Positions 28,322 to 37,218 of a DNA stretch of 64,000 nt are shown one piece after another (the first letter of the stretch is position 1; each line of letters starts with the position of its first letter). The DNA is from Planomicrobium sp. YIM 101495. Lineage in GTDB: Bacteria > Bacillota > Bacilli > Bacillales_A > Planococcaceae. The notes below the pieces were generated by a model. It searched no databases, had not been told where the DNA came from, and saw only the letters and a list, made by a program, of their open reading frames with translations. Position numbers and translations under genes: made by a program. The stretch covers positions 1,054,001 to 1,118,000 of the forward strand of contig NZ_WLZW01000001.1 of the NCBI RefSeq assembly GCF_009707665.1, in the 5' to 3' direction.

Positions 28322-29365
28322 ATGAAACGAAAAGAGTATAAGAAAAGCCGTACCAAGAAGAGCCGCACATGGCTCAAAGTATTGGTCACGTTGGCTGCTT
28401 CCCTCTTGATCTGTGGTTCCGCTTATGGGATCTACCTCGTCAAGAAAGCCGAGAACGCTGCGGACCGGGCCTTCGAAACAGCTGGTGACCGCGGGATCTC
28501 CGACTTACGGGATGAGCAGGTCGAGCCACTGCATGACAACATTTCAGTGTTGTTCATCGGTGTCGATGATAGCGAGAAACGGGATCAGGACGACAACAGC
28601 ATCCGCTCCGACGCCCTTGTCCTCGCGACACTCAACAACGATGACAAGTCGGTCAAGCTCGTAAGTATCCCACGTGATACTTACACGTATATTCCGGATG
28701 CCGGCTTCCGTGACAAGATTACACATGCTTACGCCTATAACGGCCCCCGCTCGACAATCGAGTCGGTGGAAGAATTGCTTGAAGTCCCGGTCGATTACTA
28801 TGTAAGAATGGACTTCGAAGCGTTCATCGATGTTGTGGATGCACTTGGCGGCATTGAAGCCGAAGTTCCATATGACCTTTCCGAGAAAGATGAAAATGAT
28901 GTCCACGACGCCATCGTCCTTGAAGAAGGCTTACAGGAACTGGACGGACGTGAAGCATTGGCTCTCGCCCGCACAAGACATTACGACAATGATATTGAAC
29001 GCGGCAAGCGCCAGCAGATGCTCATCGAAGCAGTCATGGATAAAGCATTATCCGCTGCATCTTTGACGAAATACGGTGGCGTGATCGATGCGATCGGCGA
29101 TAACATGAAAACGAACTTGACGTTCAAGGATATGCAGTCGTTCTTCGAATATGGCAAAGGCGGCATTCCTGATATCGAAACCATTACGCTTGATGGCTAC
29201 GACGACATGACGACAGGGATCTACTACTGGCAGTTGAACGAAGAATCATTGATGGAAACGATCGACATCCTTCAGAGCCACCTCGGCTTGAAGCCTGATA
29301 CGTCCACTCTTTCCAACAACAACGATTCCGACCTTGCCGAGAATGCAAGCGAAGACCAATACTAA
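28322..29365 (+). CDS. tagU: LCP-family wall teichoic acid ligase TagU (LytR)
   Basis: LytR-CpsA-Psr enzymes move teichoic acid or other glycopolymers from undecaprenyl phosphate to peptidoglycan on the outer face of the membrane. The 347 residues have a basic N-terminus (KKSRTKKSR), one membrane helix (about 16-38) and the LCP domain at about 70-250. That domain carries the Arg/Asp set binding pyrophosphate (RSDALVLAT, SIPRDTYT, ALALARTRHYDNDIERGKRQ). GAGGAG precedes the ATG. tagO, which starts the same polymer, is convergent downstream. Confidence 0.95.
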   Translation: MKRKEYKKSRTKKSRTWLKVLVTLAASLLICGSAYGIYLVKKAENAADRAFETAGDRGISDLRDEQVEPLHDNISVLFIGVDDSEKRDQDDNSIRSDALVLATLNNDDKSVKLVSIPRDTYTYIPDAGFRDKITHAYAYNGPRSTIESVEELLEVPVDYYVRMDFEAFIDVVDALGGIEAEVPYDLSEKDENDVHDAIVLEEGLQELDGREALALARTRHYDNDIERGKRQQMLIEAVMDKALSAASLTKYGGVIDAIGDNMKTNLTFKDMQSFFEYGKGGIPDIETITLDGYDDMTTGIYYWQLNEESLMETIDILQSHLGLKPDTSTLSNNNDSDLAENASEDQY

Positions 29366-29369
29366 ACAC

Positions 29370-29406
29370 AATCCCCCTTCCGGACGATTCCGGAAGGGGG
29401 ATTTTT
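29370..29406 (+). terminator. Terminator of tagU
   Basis: A 15-bp perfect stem (AATCCCCCTTCCGGA ... TCCGGAAGGGGGATT) is followed by TTTT. Confidence 0.93.
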
Positions 29407-29422
29407 CGGTTCTCCAACACCC

Positions 29423-29456
29423 AAAAAGACAGCAGCGAATTCGCTGCCGTCTTTTT
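29423..29456 (-). terminator. Terminator of tagO
   Basis: AAAAAGAC-A-GCAGCGAA pairs with TTCGCTGC-C-GTCTTTTT apart from one mismatch. The T-run on the minus strand lies beyond the stem, and the hairpin reaches into the tagO stop codon. Confidence 0.85.
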
Positions 29457-30531
29457 ATTTACCAATCATTTTCACTAAATTGATGAGCGGGCGATAATTC
29501 TTCCCTGCCAGGCCGACGACTTCGACGAACAGCTCGATCGCAATCAGCATGACGCTCAGGAGAAGGATGCCTCCCCATAGTGTCGCTTGTGAGAACAATA
29601 AAGCTGCAAGGCCGAACAAAGCGGCGATTCCGTAGATGATCATGACCGTCTGGCGGTGTGAGAATCCGATGTTCAACAAGCAGTGGTGCAAGTGCGATTT
29701 ATCCGCTTCCGAGATCGATTTCTTCTCGCGCACTCGACGGACGATCGCAAAGAATGTATCCGAGATCGGCACACCAAGCATGATGATCGGGATAATCAAT
29801 GCGACGACCGTCACGTTCTTGAAGCCCATCAGTGCCAGTACCGAAATCATGAAGCCGAGGAACAATGCACCTGTATCCCCCATGAAAATCTTCGCTGGGT
29901 GGAAGTTGTAGAACAGGAAGCCGATGGCACTTGCCGCGAGGATTGCAGCGAGTGACATGACGAATACATCGCCCATGATGAAGGCCATGACTGCCAGTGT
30001 CAACAAGGCGATGGATGACACTCCTGCCGCCAGTCCGTCGAGTCCGTCAATTAAGTTGATGGCGTTCGTGATGCCGACGATCCAAAGAATCGTCAATGGA
30101 ATACTGAAGTACCCGAAAGATAACTCACCGCCGAACGGCAAGTTGATGAACGAAATTTCCAATCCACCGGCAACGACGACGATTGCAGCCGCGATCAGCT
30201 GGCCAAGTAACTTAGCCTTCGCAGTGATCTCGAGCATATCGTCCAGAACACCTGTAATGACGATGATCGTTGCACCGATCAAGATTGCTGCCGAGATGGA
30301 GATGAATCCTCCGTCGATTGCGTTCGTGATAGGTTCAGCCGGTCTTAAAATAAAGTATCCAATTACAAATGAAGCAAATATAGCCAGTCCGCCTAAGCGC
30401 GGCATGATGCGTGCATGAACTTTTCGATGATTAGGACGGTCGACAGCTCCGATGCGGAACGCCAGCCGTTTAACTAGCGGGGTCAGCACAATGGAAGCGA
30501 TGAATGCCAGAACCAATGTGAGGTAAAGCAT
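29455..30531 (-). CDS. tagO: Undecaprenyl-phosphate GlcNAc-1-phosphate transferase TagO
   Basis: TagO carries out the first step of wall teichoic acid synthesis, moving GlcNAc-1-phosphate from UDP-GlcNAc to undecaprenyl phosphate at the inner membrane face. The 358 residues have about ten to eleven membrane helices and the MraY/WecA family landmarks: DRPNHRKVH (about 37-45), NAINLIDGLDGLAAG, FMGDTGALFLGF and the HLHH motif. Position next to tagU and degSU matches B. subtilis. Confidence 0.95.
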   Translation of the reverse strand: MLYLTLVLAFIASIVLTPLVKRLAFRIGAVDRPNHRKVHARIMPRLGGLAIFASFVIGYFILRPAEPITNAIDGGFISISAAILIGATIIVITGVLDDMLEITAKAKLLGQLIAAAIVVVAGGLEISFINLPFGGELSFGYFSIPLTILWIVGITNAINLIDGLDGLAAGVSSIALLTLAVMAFIMGDVFVMSLAAILAASAIGFLFYNFHPAKIFMGDTGALFLGFMISVLALMGFKNVTVVALIIPIIMLGVPISDTFFAIVRRVREKKSISEADKSHLHHCLLNIGFSHRQTVMIIYGIAALFGLAALLFSQATLWGGILLLSVMLIAIELFVEVVGLAGKNYRPLINLVKMIGK

Positions 30532-30732
30532 GATAGTCCTCCTTAGTACGCTACTCAGTACTCAAATCCTTTTTATTATAGCATGTCTTGCAAGTAAATA
30601 AAGCCTTTTACTCCTTCTATACCCCATTAGACGCGATACACTCCATAAAGGTTTCACGACGGGCAGTGGAGTTTAGACAGAAAGTTTGATAAAATGACCA
30701 AGTAGCAGCGGCTCAGAAAAAGGAGACTACAT

Positions 30733-33102
30733 GTGATGGCAACGTTATTTAATCGCTCGAATGAGACAAATCCACGGCAACTGAAGAAGTATAGCCGGAT
30801 TACGAAAGAAATCAATGCGCTTGAAGCAACTTATGAAAACATGACCGACGATGAACTTCGCGAGATGACGGATACGTTCCGTGAACGATTACAAAAAGGT
30901 GAAAAGATAGAGAAAATCATCCCTGATGCATTCGCAGTCGTCCGGGAAGCATCAAAACGTGTGCTTGGTATGCGCCATTTCGACGTGCAGCTGATTGGAG
31001 GGCTTGTCCTTGCAGAAGGCAACATCGCGGAGATGCCGACCGGCGAAGGTAAGACGCTTGTCGCATCCCTTCCTTCCTATACACGTGCTCTCGAAGGAAA
31101 AGGCGTCCACGTCATCACAGTCAACGATTACTTGGCGAAACGAGACTTTGAACAGATCGGTCAGATCCATACATTCCTTGGATTGACGGTCGGCTTGAAC
31201 CTCCCCCTCATGCAAGCACATGAAAAGCAGGAAGCGTACAAAGCGGACATCACTTACGGTGTCGGTACGGAATTCGGCTTCGACTACTTACGTGACAACA
31301 TGGCGATCACGAATGCGTATAAAGTGCAACGCCCTTACCATTACGCCATCATCGATGAAGTCGACAGCGTCTTGATCGACGAAGCGAAGACACCATTAAT
31401 CGTCGCAGGGAAAACGAAAGTGAGCGCGCACTTGCACCAAGTCGCTTCACTGGTTGCATCCCGCTTCAAGGAAGGTGTCGATTACGATTTCGATGAAGAA
31501 ACGAAAGCCACATCCTTGACGGATACCGGCATCGAGAAAGTCGAACGGGCTTTTGATGTCGATAACTTATATGAGCTGGAGCATCAAGTCCTCTACCATT
31601 ACGTCATCATGGGCGTTCGTGCGCGTGTCATGTTCCAGCGCGATGTGGACTACATCGTCAAGGACAACAAAGTCATGCTTGTCGACATGTTCACTGGCCG
31701 AACGATGGAAGGACGCACACTTTCCGACGGTTTGCATCAAGCCATCGAAGCGAAAGAAAAAGTCGAAATTACGGAAGAGAACCGTGCACAAGCCCAGATC
31801 ACGATCCAGAACTACTTCCGCATGTACCCGCTCATGTCGGGCATGACCGGAACAGCGAAGACACAGGAAAAAGAATTCCGTGAAGTATATGGAATGGATG
31901 TCATCCAAGTGCCGACGAACAAGCCGCGTATCCGGGAAGATATGCCGGACCGCGTCTTCGTCACGACGGAACAGAAATACGAAGCTGTTGCGGATGAAGT
32001 CGCGAAGCGTCACGCTACTGGCCAGCCAGTACTTGTCGGAACGACTTCAATCCTGCAGTCCGAGGCGGTCTCGGAATACTTGAGAAAACGGAACCTTGAT
32101 TTCCAACTGCTGAACGCGAAAAGTGTCGAGCAGGAAGTCAACCTGATTTCCGAAGCCGGTCAAAGGGGCCAAATCACGGTCGCCACGAACATGGCAGGAC
32201 GCGGAACGGATATCACACTAGGTGAAGGCGTCGACGCACTCGGCGGCTTGCACGTCATCGGCACGGAAAAACACGAAAGCCGGCGCATCGATAATCAATT
32301 GCGCGGTCGTTCCGGCCGTCAAGGGGACCCTGGCTCCACACAATTCATCCTGTCACTTGAGGATGAGATGTTCCGACGCTTCGCCAAAGAAGATGTCGAG
32401 AAATTCAAGAAGAAAATGACCGTTTCCGATAACAATGAAGTAACAGGTAAAGATATGCATGAACTGACAGAACGCACACAGCGGATTGTTGAGGGCTCCC
32501 ACTTCTCCATGCGGGAATATAATTTGAAGCTCGATGACATCATCAACGATCAGCGAAAAATCGTCTACGACCTACGTAACCGCGTACTCGATGGCAAGGA
32601 GAACTTCTCCATCCTGAAGACGATGATCGCCGATGCAGTCGAGTTCATCATCGAGGATACATTGCCGGAAGATCTCGACATCCAGCCGCAGCATATCGGA
32701 AGTATCGAGAAATCACTCAGCCGTTTCCTGAAAACCAAAGTTTCCATTCCAGCCGAGACGACGAAACGCAAAAGAATCAACGATGCTATACAGCCTGCGA
32801 TCGATGACTTGCTTGAGCGGATCGAGTCATTCTCCACGCATACACGCGTCAACCGTACGATTCCCGCTGTGATGAAGACATTCATCGACCAGATGTGGGT
32901 CAAGCACCTTGAATCGATGACCCACCTGAAGGAAGGCATCGGTCTCCGCTCATATCAACAGGAAGACCCGATGCGCATTTACGCGCGGGAAGGCCTTGAG
33001 CTCTTCGGTGGCAACTTCCAGCGCATGCGGTACTCGATCGCATCGGAACTGATCGGATTCATCGATCTGCTCGAAAAAGAAGCGAAGGAGGAACAGGAAT
33101 GA
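30733..33102 (+). CDS. secA2: Accessory Sec translocase ATPase SecA2
   Basis: SecA2 is a second SecA that in Gram-positives exports a small set of proteins, such as S-layer proteins in B. anthracis. The 789 residues contain MPTGEGKT, VIDEVDSVLIDEAKTPLIV, AGRGTDITLGEG and RGRSGRQGDPG. The protein is shorter than SecA1 (837) and lacks the C-terminal zinc motif. Its start is GTG at 30733 or ATG at 30736; AGGAG spacing slightly favours the GTG. It overlaps slaP by 4 bases. The SlaP partner, not Asp or SecY2 proteins, marks this as the S-layer-type accessory system. Confidence 0.95.
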   Translation: MMATLFNRSNETNPRQLKKYSRITKEINALEATYENMTDDELREMTDTFRERLQKGEKIEKIIPDAFAVVREASKRVLGMRHFDVQLIGGLVLAEGNIAEMPTGEGKTLVASLPSYTRALEGKGVHVITVNDYLAKRDFEQIGQIHTFLGLTVGLNLPLMQAHEKQEAYKADITYGVGTEFGFDYLRDNMAITNAYKVQRPYHYAIIDEVDSVLIDEAKTPLIVAGKTKVSAHLHQVASLVASRFKEGVDYDFDEETKATSLTDTGIEKVERAFDVDNLYELEHQVLYHYVIMGVRARVMFQRDVDYIVKDNKVMLVDMFTGRTMEGRTLSDGLHQAIEAKEKVEITEENRAQAQITIQNYFRMYPLMSGMTGTAKTQEKEFREVYGMDVIQVPTNKPRIREDMPDRVFVTTEQKYEAVADEVAKRHATGQPVLVGTTSILQSEAVSEYLRKRNLDFQLLNAKSVEQEVNLISEAGQRGQITVATNMAGRGTDITLGEGVDALGGLHVIGTEKHESRRIDNQLRGRSGRQGDPGSTQFILSLEDEMFRRFAKEDVEKFKKKMTVSDNNEVTGKDMHELTERTQRIVEGSHFSMREYNLKLDDIINDQRKIVYDLRNRVLDGKENFSILKTMIADAVEFIIEDTLPEDLDIQPQHIGSIEKSLSRFLKTKVSIPAETTKRKRINDAIQPAIDDLLERIESFSTHTRVNRTIPAVMKTFIDQMWVKHLESMTHLKEGIGLRSYQQEDPMRIYAREGLELFGGNFQRMRYSIASELIGFIDLLEKEAKEEQE

Positions 33103-34010
33103 GCATCTTTTCATTTTTCAATAAAACAGATAAAACAGGACGTGATTCTACAATCAATTCAGAAGAAGTCCTAGCAGGTTCTGAAAGCGAAGGAAAAGAC
33201 GAAGTCACCACTTCACTCGTCATGCCCGAACAATGGAATATTTCCAAAGAACAGGAATACGTCCTGAAATTCCACTCGAACGATCTGAAGCCGTTGAAAT
33301 CAAACCAGCTATCCCTTGCTGGCATCACGATCGACGAGGACAAAGTGTCAGGCGACTGGATCGTCCAGGCGTTCGTCCGTTCTTCCCTTAACCAGGAAGT
33401 GAAGCTCGGCAAGATGGAATTGATCTTGATGGACGCGGACAATGCAGCGATCACTTCGAAAGAATTCGATTTAGGTGAACTTGGCGTCTTGCCTCCGAAA
33501 TCGAACAAACCTTGGATCTTCACATTCGAGAAAAAACTCGTCGATGGCAAAACATTCCCTGGCGACGACTGGCTGCTTGCGTTCAACGTCCAGTCCATCT
33601 TCCCTCATGCAATCGATCTTGATGAGTCATGGGAAAAGGCACTTCCAGAAACGCAGAAGAATGCGCTCGAGGAGCTTGTCAAGACCTTGCCGAAGTTGAA
33701 GCCGAGCGAAGTGAACATCACTGGATTCCAAGCATCGTTCCGTGATGATGGCAATCTTGTCGTCTCCTTGTTCATCCGCAATGGTCATACGAAGCACATC
33801 CAGTTAGAGAAACTTCCCCTAGAAGTGCTCGACGCGAAAGGGACACGCGTCGTAAAAGGAACGTTCGAGCTCGATCAATTGCTTGTCAAAGCGAATACAT
33901 CGAAGCCATGGACATTCATCTTCCCTGCCCAAACACTCGCAAATCCACAACCGGATCTATCGAAATGGGCAGTGCGGATCCCGCAGCAAAACCAACAAGT
34001 AAATGAATAA
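33099..34010 (+). CDS. slaP: Accessory Sec S-layer assembly protein SlaP
   Basis: SlaP works with SecA2 in S-layer protein export in B. anthracis. The 303 residues have a variable, hydrophilic N-terminus (about 1-55) followed by two related beta-rich SLAP domains, at about 55-155 and 205-295. The repeats can be seen in matching stretches (VSGDWIVQAFVRSSLNQEVKL and, later, DDGNLVVSLFIRNGHTKHI), each with a SNKPWIFTF or TSKPWTFIF end. No signal peptide or membrane segment is present, so it is cytoplasmic. ATG overlaps the secA2 stop. Confidence 0.9.
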   Translation: MSIFSFFNKTDKTGRDSTINSEEVLAGSESEGKDEVTTSLVMPEQWNISKEQEYVLKFHSNDLKPLKSNQLSLAGITIDEDKVSGDWIVQAFVRSSLNQEVKLGKMELILMDADNAAITSKEFDLGELGVLPPKSNKPWIFTFEKKLVDGKTFPGDDWLLAFNVQSIFPHAIDLDESWEKALPETQKNALEELVKTLPKLKPSEVNITGFQASFRDDGNLVVSLFIRNGHTKHIQLEKLPLEVLDAKGTRVVKGTFELDQLLVKANTSKPWTFIFPAQTLANPQPDLSKWAVRIPQQNQQVNE

Positions 34011-34048
34011 AAAATACCGCTGAAGCTCATCGCTTCAGCGGTATTTTT
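34010..34048. terminator. Bidirectional terminator, slaP / glycosidase-like gene
   Basis: A 17-bp perfect stem (AAAAATACCGCTGAAGC ... GCTTCAGCGGTATTTTT) with a TCATC loop lies between convergent genes; its end touches the stop of the minus-strand gene. Confidence 0.93.
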
Positions 34049-36303
34049 CATTTCACCTGGAATTGTGTAATGGAATCCTTCATCATGCGGATGTTTTTCT
34101 TGTTCGGCACGAAATGCGTGACGACTAAACGGTAATGCTTGTTCTTTTCATACCCAGCTTTCGGCGCATCGATGATGACCTGTTCCGGCTTGTTCCCTTT
34201 TTTCACGGTGACTGCCTGGCGGTTCCCGAGCTCGTCTTCGACATAAACATATTTATTATGAAGGAACTGTTCGTTCATCGCCTGTGAAAATGTCACGGTG
34301 AACTGCTTGTCCGACGTCACTGTCCGGGCATTGCTGTCTTTCTTGAATGTCGGTGCGACCGTCGCCTTCGACTGATAGACCGCCTGCATGCCATCGATGC
34401 GGATCGCGCCTTTCGTCTTATTCGTCGAACGCGTTTCGGCGACGTACAACTGATTGAATGTCAGTGGTGCAATCGCTGTCGCAGGAATCGTTGCTTCGAC
34501 ATACTTCCAGCCTGCCCAGTCGAGCTTGCCTTCTGCCGTGAAATCGACGATGACGTCTTTACCGGAGGCATCTTTCAATGAGCCGCGTAGCCAGTGGTTC
34601 ATCGTATCTCCGTATACCCAGAAGCCGATGCGCTTCGGTGCTCCCGGAATTTTATAAGGGGAATTCCATTTCAAATACGCTGCAGAAACCCCTTCTTTGT
34701 TCTTTGTGAAATCATAGTTGAGCTTGACCGATCCACTTCCTTGCTGCGGCTTGATCATCCGCTCCGTCTCGATGGAACCTGTCGCGCGCGCACTTGCGAA
34801 CGACAAGCCAGATGTTGAATCCAGCCCGCTCAATGTGACGACCGGCTCCGTTACTGTGACAGGAATCGACACAGTGACGCCTTCATAAGTGGCTGAGATC
34901 GTGCCGTTACCTGCCTTTGTTCCGGTAAAACGGTTGTTCTCGATCTTCCCGATGCCACCACTGACCGTTTCGAGTTTCAATTTCGACTGGTCAGGGTTCA
35001 GGACATTATAGTACTGATCGACCACTTGGTCTGCCTTGAAGCCGACCGATTCGCCGATCACCGTCGATTCACCAGCATTCGGCGAAGCTTTCACCGATGT
35101 CGGACTGCCATATGGTGCTGTCGAGATCGCTTGGAGAATCGCTGAAACTTTCCGCTCCATCCCTTGTGAAGGACGGTTGACAAGGGACGGATAGACATCT
35201 CCATATTTCCGCGCAATCATTGTCGTCGAGCCACCACCATCAAGGTTGATTGCAGTATGGACACCGAGTGTTTTCAAGTAGCGTGCGAATTCCGGCAGTG
35301 TCATTCCTGAGCTGCCGGCAATAGCACTGTCGACAGTGACGAAATAAGCACTTGTACCGTTTTCATTCACTGCGACTGCTGTACGCGCGGTTCTTTCTAT
35401 AGCACGGGGGCTTGCAGAGTCGATCGTCATGTTCACTGCTCCGTTCTGCACAAGCAACGGACCTGTCGCCAGCATGAACTTCGCACCTTTCCAGTCCTGT
35501 TCCACGTCGATCGTCAAATCGACTTGATCTCCGACTTTCATGTTACGAAGCTTGTCCACTTCCGCCGTTCCTGAAGCGGATAGGACAAAACCGTTTTTCG
35601 GAATCCATGAAGCTTGGCTTTGCCCATAAGGACGGACTGCCTTCACTGTTCCGGTGATTCGCTCACCGAAGTCACGGCCAGTATTGACGGATGCAGCCGT
35701 TTCGACTACCACTTCCATTCCTGTCGAATTGGTCCGTGTCGTTTCGTAAGACCAGCTCGATGTATAAAGCACGCTATCTCCCGACTCTCGTTCGATATTC
35801 AATGAGTTGATCGTAGACGATTTCCCTTTATGTGTAATCGTGTAATCAAGTTCGTATGTACTGATTTTCGCTTTGTTGTCCGGCGTTACTCCGAATGCTG
35901 CTGGTGTATGCATGAAGTCGTTGTAGTTTGTCGACACTGCACCGAGGTTCACGATTTCGTTGCCTTCTGCCAGCAAGTATGTCGGCAAGCCGTTCGCAAA
36001 GGTGAAGAACGAAGCATTGACTGCGCCGACTACATGATGCTGCTCTTTCGTATATTGACGCGCCAGTGCGGACGTCGTCGCTAATGAAGTGAATGGATTG
36101 GAGATTCCGATATCGATTGTCGTGTACGGTTTCCCTAGATTGATGGACAATTGATTGACGCGCTGCGACTTTCCTTCAAAGCTTGTTGTTTTGCTTTCAT
36201 GGTGGACACCTGGTGAGACCATTCCCGCCTCGAACGCCTGTAGCGGCATCGTCAACAGCAGGATGAAGCCCAGCAAGGCCACTCCGATTCGTTGCAATTT
36301 CAT
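34048..36303 (-). CDS. Secreted phosphodiester glycosidase (NAGPA) domain protein
   Basis: A 751-residue exported protein with a signal peptide (MKLQRIGVALLGFILLLTM ... AFEA). A NAGPA-type phosphodiester glycosidase domain covers about residues 50-400, with the diagnostic LDGGGSTTM near 350. An Ig-like region (about 400-490), a carbohydrate-binding-like beta domain (about 500-640) and a C-terminal bacterial Ig-like domain (about 650-751; FTVTFSQAMNE) follow. It presumably acts on a phosphodiester-linked wall or surface glycan; the substrate is not known. It has no SLH repeats. Its place beside secA2-slaP makes it a candidate cargo. A terminator lies only 32 bases before its start codon. Confidence 0.85.
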   Translation of the reverse strand: MKLQRIGVALLGFILLLTMPLQAFEAGMVSPGVHHESKTTSFEGKSQRVNQLSINLGKPYTTIDIGISNPFTSLATTSALARQYTKEQHHVVGAVNASFFTFANGLPTYLLAEGNEIVNLGAVSTNYNDFMHTPAAFGVTPDNKAKISTYELDYTITHKGKSSTINSLNIERESGDSVLYTSSWSYETTRTNSTGMEVVVETAASVNTGRDFGERITGTVKAVRPYGQSQASWIPKNGFVLSASGTAEVDKLRNMKVGDQVDLTIDVEQDWKGAKFMLATGPLLVQNGAVNMTIDSASPRAIERTARTAVAVNENGTSAYFVTVDSAIAGSSGMTLPEFARYLKTLGVHTAINLDGGGSTTMIARKYGDVYPSLVNRPSQGMERKVSAILQAISTAPYGSPTSVKASPNAGESTVIGESVGFKADQVVDQYYNVLNPDQSKLKLETVSGGIGKIENNRFTGTKAGNGTISATYEGVTVSIPVTVTEPVVTLSGLDSTSGLSFASARATGSIETERMIKPQQGSGSVKLNYDFTKNKEGVSAAYLKWNSPYKIPGAPKRIGFWVYGDTMNHWLRGSLKDASGKDVIVDFTAEGKLDWAGWKYVEATIPATAIAPLTFNQLYVAETRSTNKTKGAIRIDGMQAVYQSKATVAPTFKKDSNARTVTSDKQFTVTFSQAMNEQFLHNKYVYVEDELGNRQAVTVKKGNKPEQVIIDAPKAGYEKNKHYRLVVTHFVPNKKNIRMMKDSITQFQVK

Positions 36304-36335
36304 TTCTCAATACTCCTTTTGTGGTTTCGGCACCC

Positions 36336-36377
36336 AAAAAAGGAATCCACAAATAAAGATTTGTGGATTCCTTTTTT
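36336..36377. terminator. Strong hairpin in front of the glycosidase-like gene
   Basis: A 19-bp perfect stem (AAAAAAGGAATCCACAAAT ... ATTTGTGGATTCCTTTTTT) with an AAAG loop and T-tracts on both strands. It may end the upstream SLH gene's transcript, or act as an attenuator in the leader of the glycosidase-like gene. Confidence 0.88.
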
Positions 36378-36490
36378 CGCTTCAACCAAGTCAAATCATT
36401 CTATATTGTTGACAAACAGGGTCATTACAATCCAATTTTATCACAACCACTGTCAAAAACAATAGAATAGACATAATTATAGAAAAAATC

Positions 36491-37126
36491 TTAATCCACT
36501 GATATAACTTCCGGCGGCGTTAAATCCATTCCGATTTGATCCGCTCTGAAGATGAATAACGCGAATTCCCCGCGTGTGATGGGATCGTTCGCACCAAAGC
36601 GTGTCGGCGTCTTCCCACTCGTCACGCCTGCTTCCACTAATGCTGCAACATCGGGGGCGAATCGTGGGTTAACGTCCGTGAATGGGATGTTTTGCGATGT
36701 TGCTTCCAGCTCATAAGCTGCTGTAATCATTTTTGCCATCTCGCTGCGCGTCATTGTCGAGTAGGCGCCGTACGAAGTGGCTGTCTTTCCGTTAATGACG
36801 CCAGCTGCTTTCAATGCATCCGTCGCCCATGCGCGGTTGGCAGGAACATCCGTAAATCCTGAAGCAGGATACGTGCCGCTTTCTTTATATCCAAGCACAT
36901 TCGCAATCATGACTGCTGCATCGATTCGGATAATCGGACGGGATGTTCCGTATTGTGTTTCAGAAATCCCTCGTGCATATCCTTCCGTGACGATGTGATC
37001 AACTGCTTCCATATACCGCTCACTCACATCGGTGAATTGCTGCTTCGCTTCCGGTTTGAAAGCGACGATGGAAGAAATCCCTAAAACCATAACCAATAAG
37101 ATGATGAATCCAAAACGCTTGTTCAC
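36491..37126 (-). CDS. Small S-layer homology (SLH) domain protein
   Basis: A 211-residue exported protein with a signal peptide or anchor (about 6-23) and three SLH repeats, at about 30-85, 90-147 and 149-205. Each opens with an FTDV core (FTDVSERYMEAVD, FTDVPANRAWATD, FTDVNPRFAPDVA) and closes with a TR-type segment (MTRSEMAKMI, ITRGEFALFI). SLH triplets bind pyruvylated wall polysaccharide. Nothing but a short tail (VISVD end) follows the third repeat, so it is either an anchoring unit alone or a shortened gene. It lies next to the secA2/slaP export genes. Confidence 0.9.
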   Translation of the reverse strand: MNKRFGFIILLVMVLGISSIVAFKPEAKQQFTDVSERYMEAVDHIVTEGYARGISETQYGTSRPIIRIDAAVMIANVLGYKESGTYPASGFTDVPANRAWATDALKAAGVINGKTATSYGAYSTMTRSEMAKMITAAYELEATSQNIPFTDVNPRFAPDVAALVEAGVTSGKTPTRFGANDPITRGEFALFIFRADQIGMDLTPPEVISVD

Positions 37127-37218
37127 ATTAACATTCCTTTCAGCTTTCTTCCGAAACTATACGTCATGGAAAAATTCGTCGCAAGGTGCTTTTGTAGGAT
37201 AGTATTTACCGATCACCA

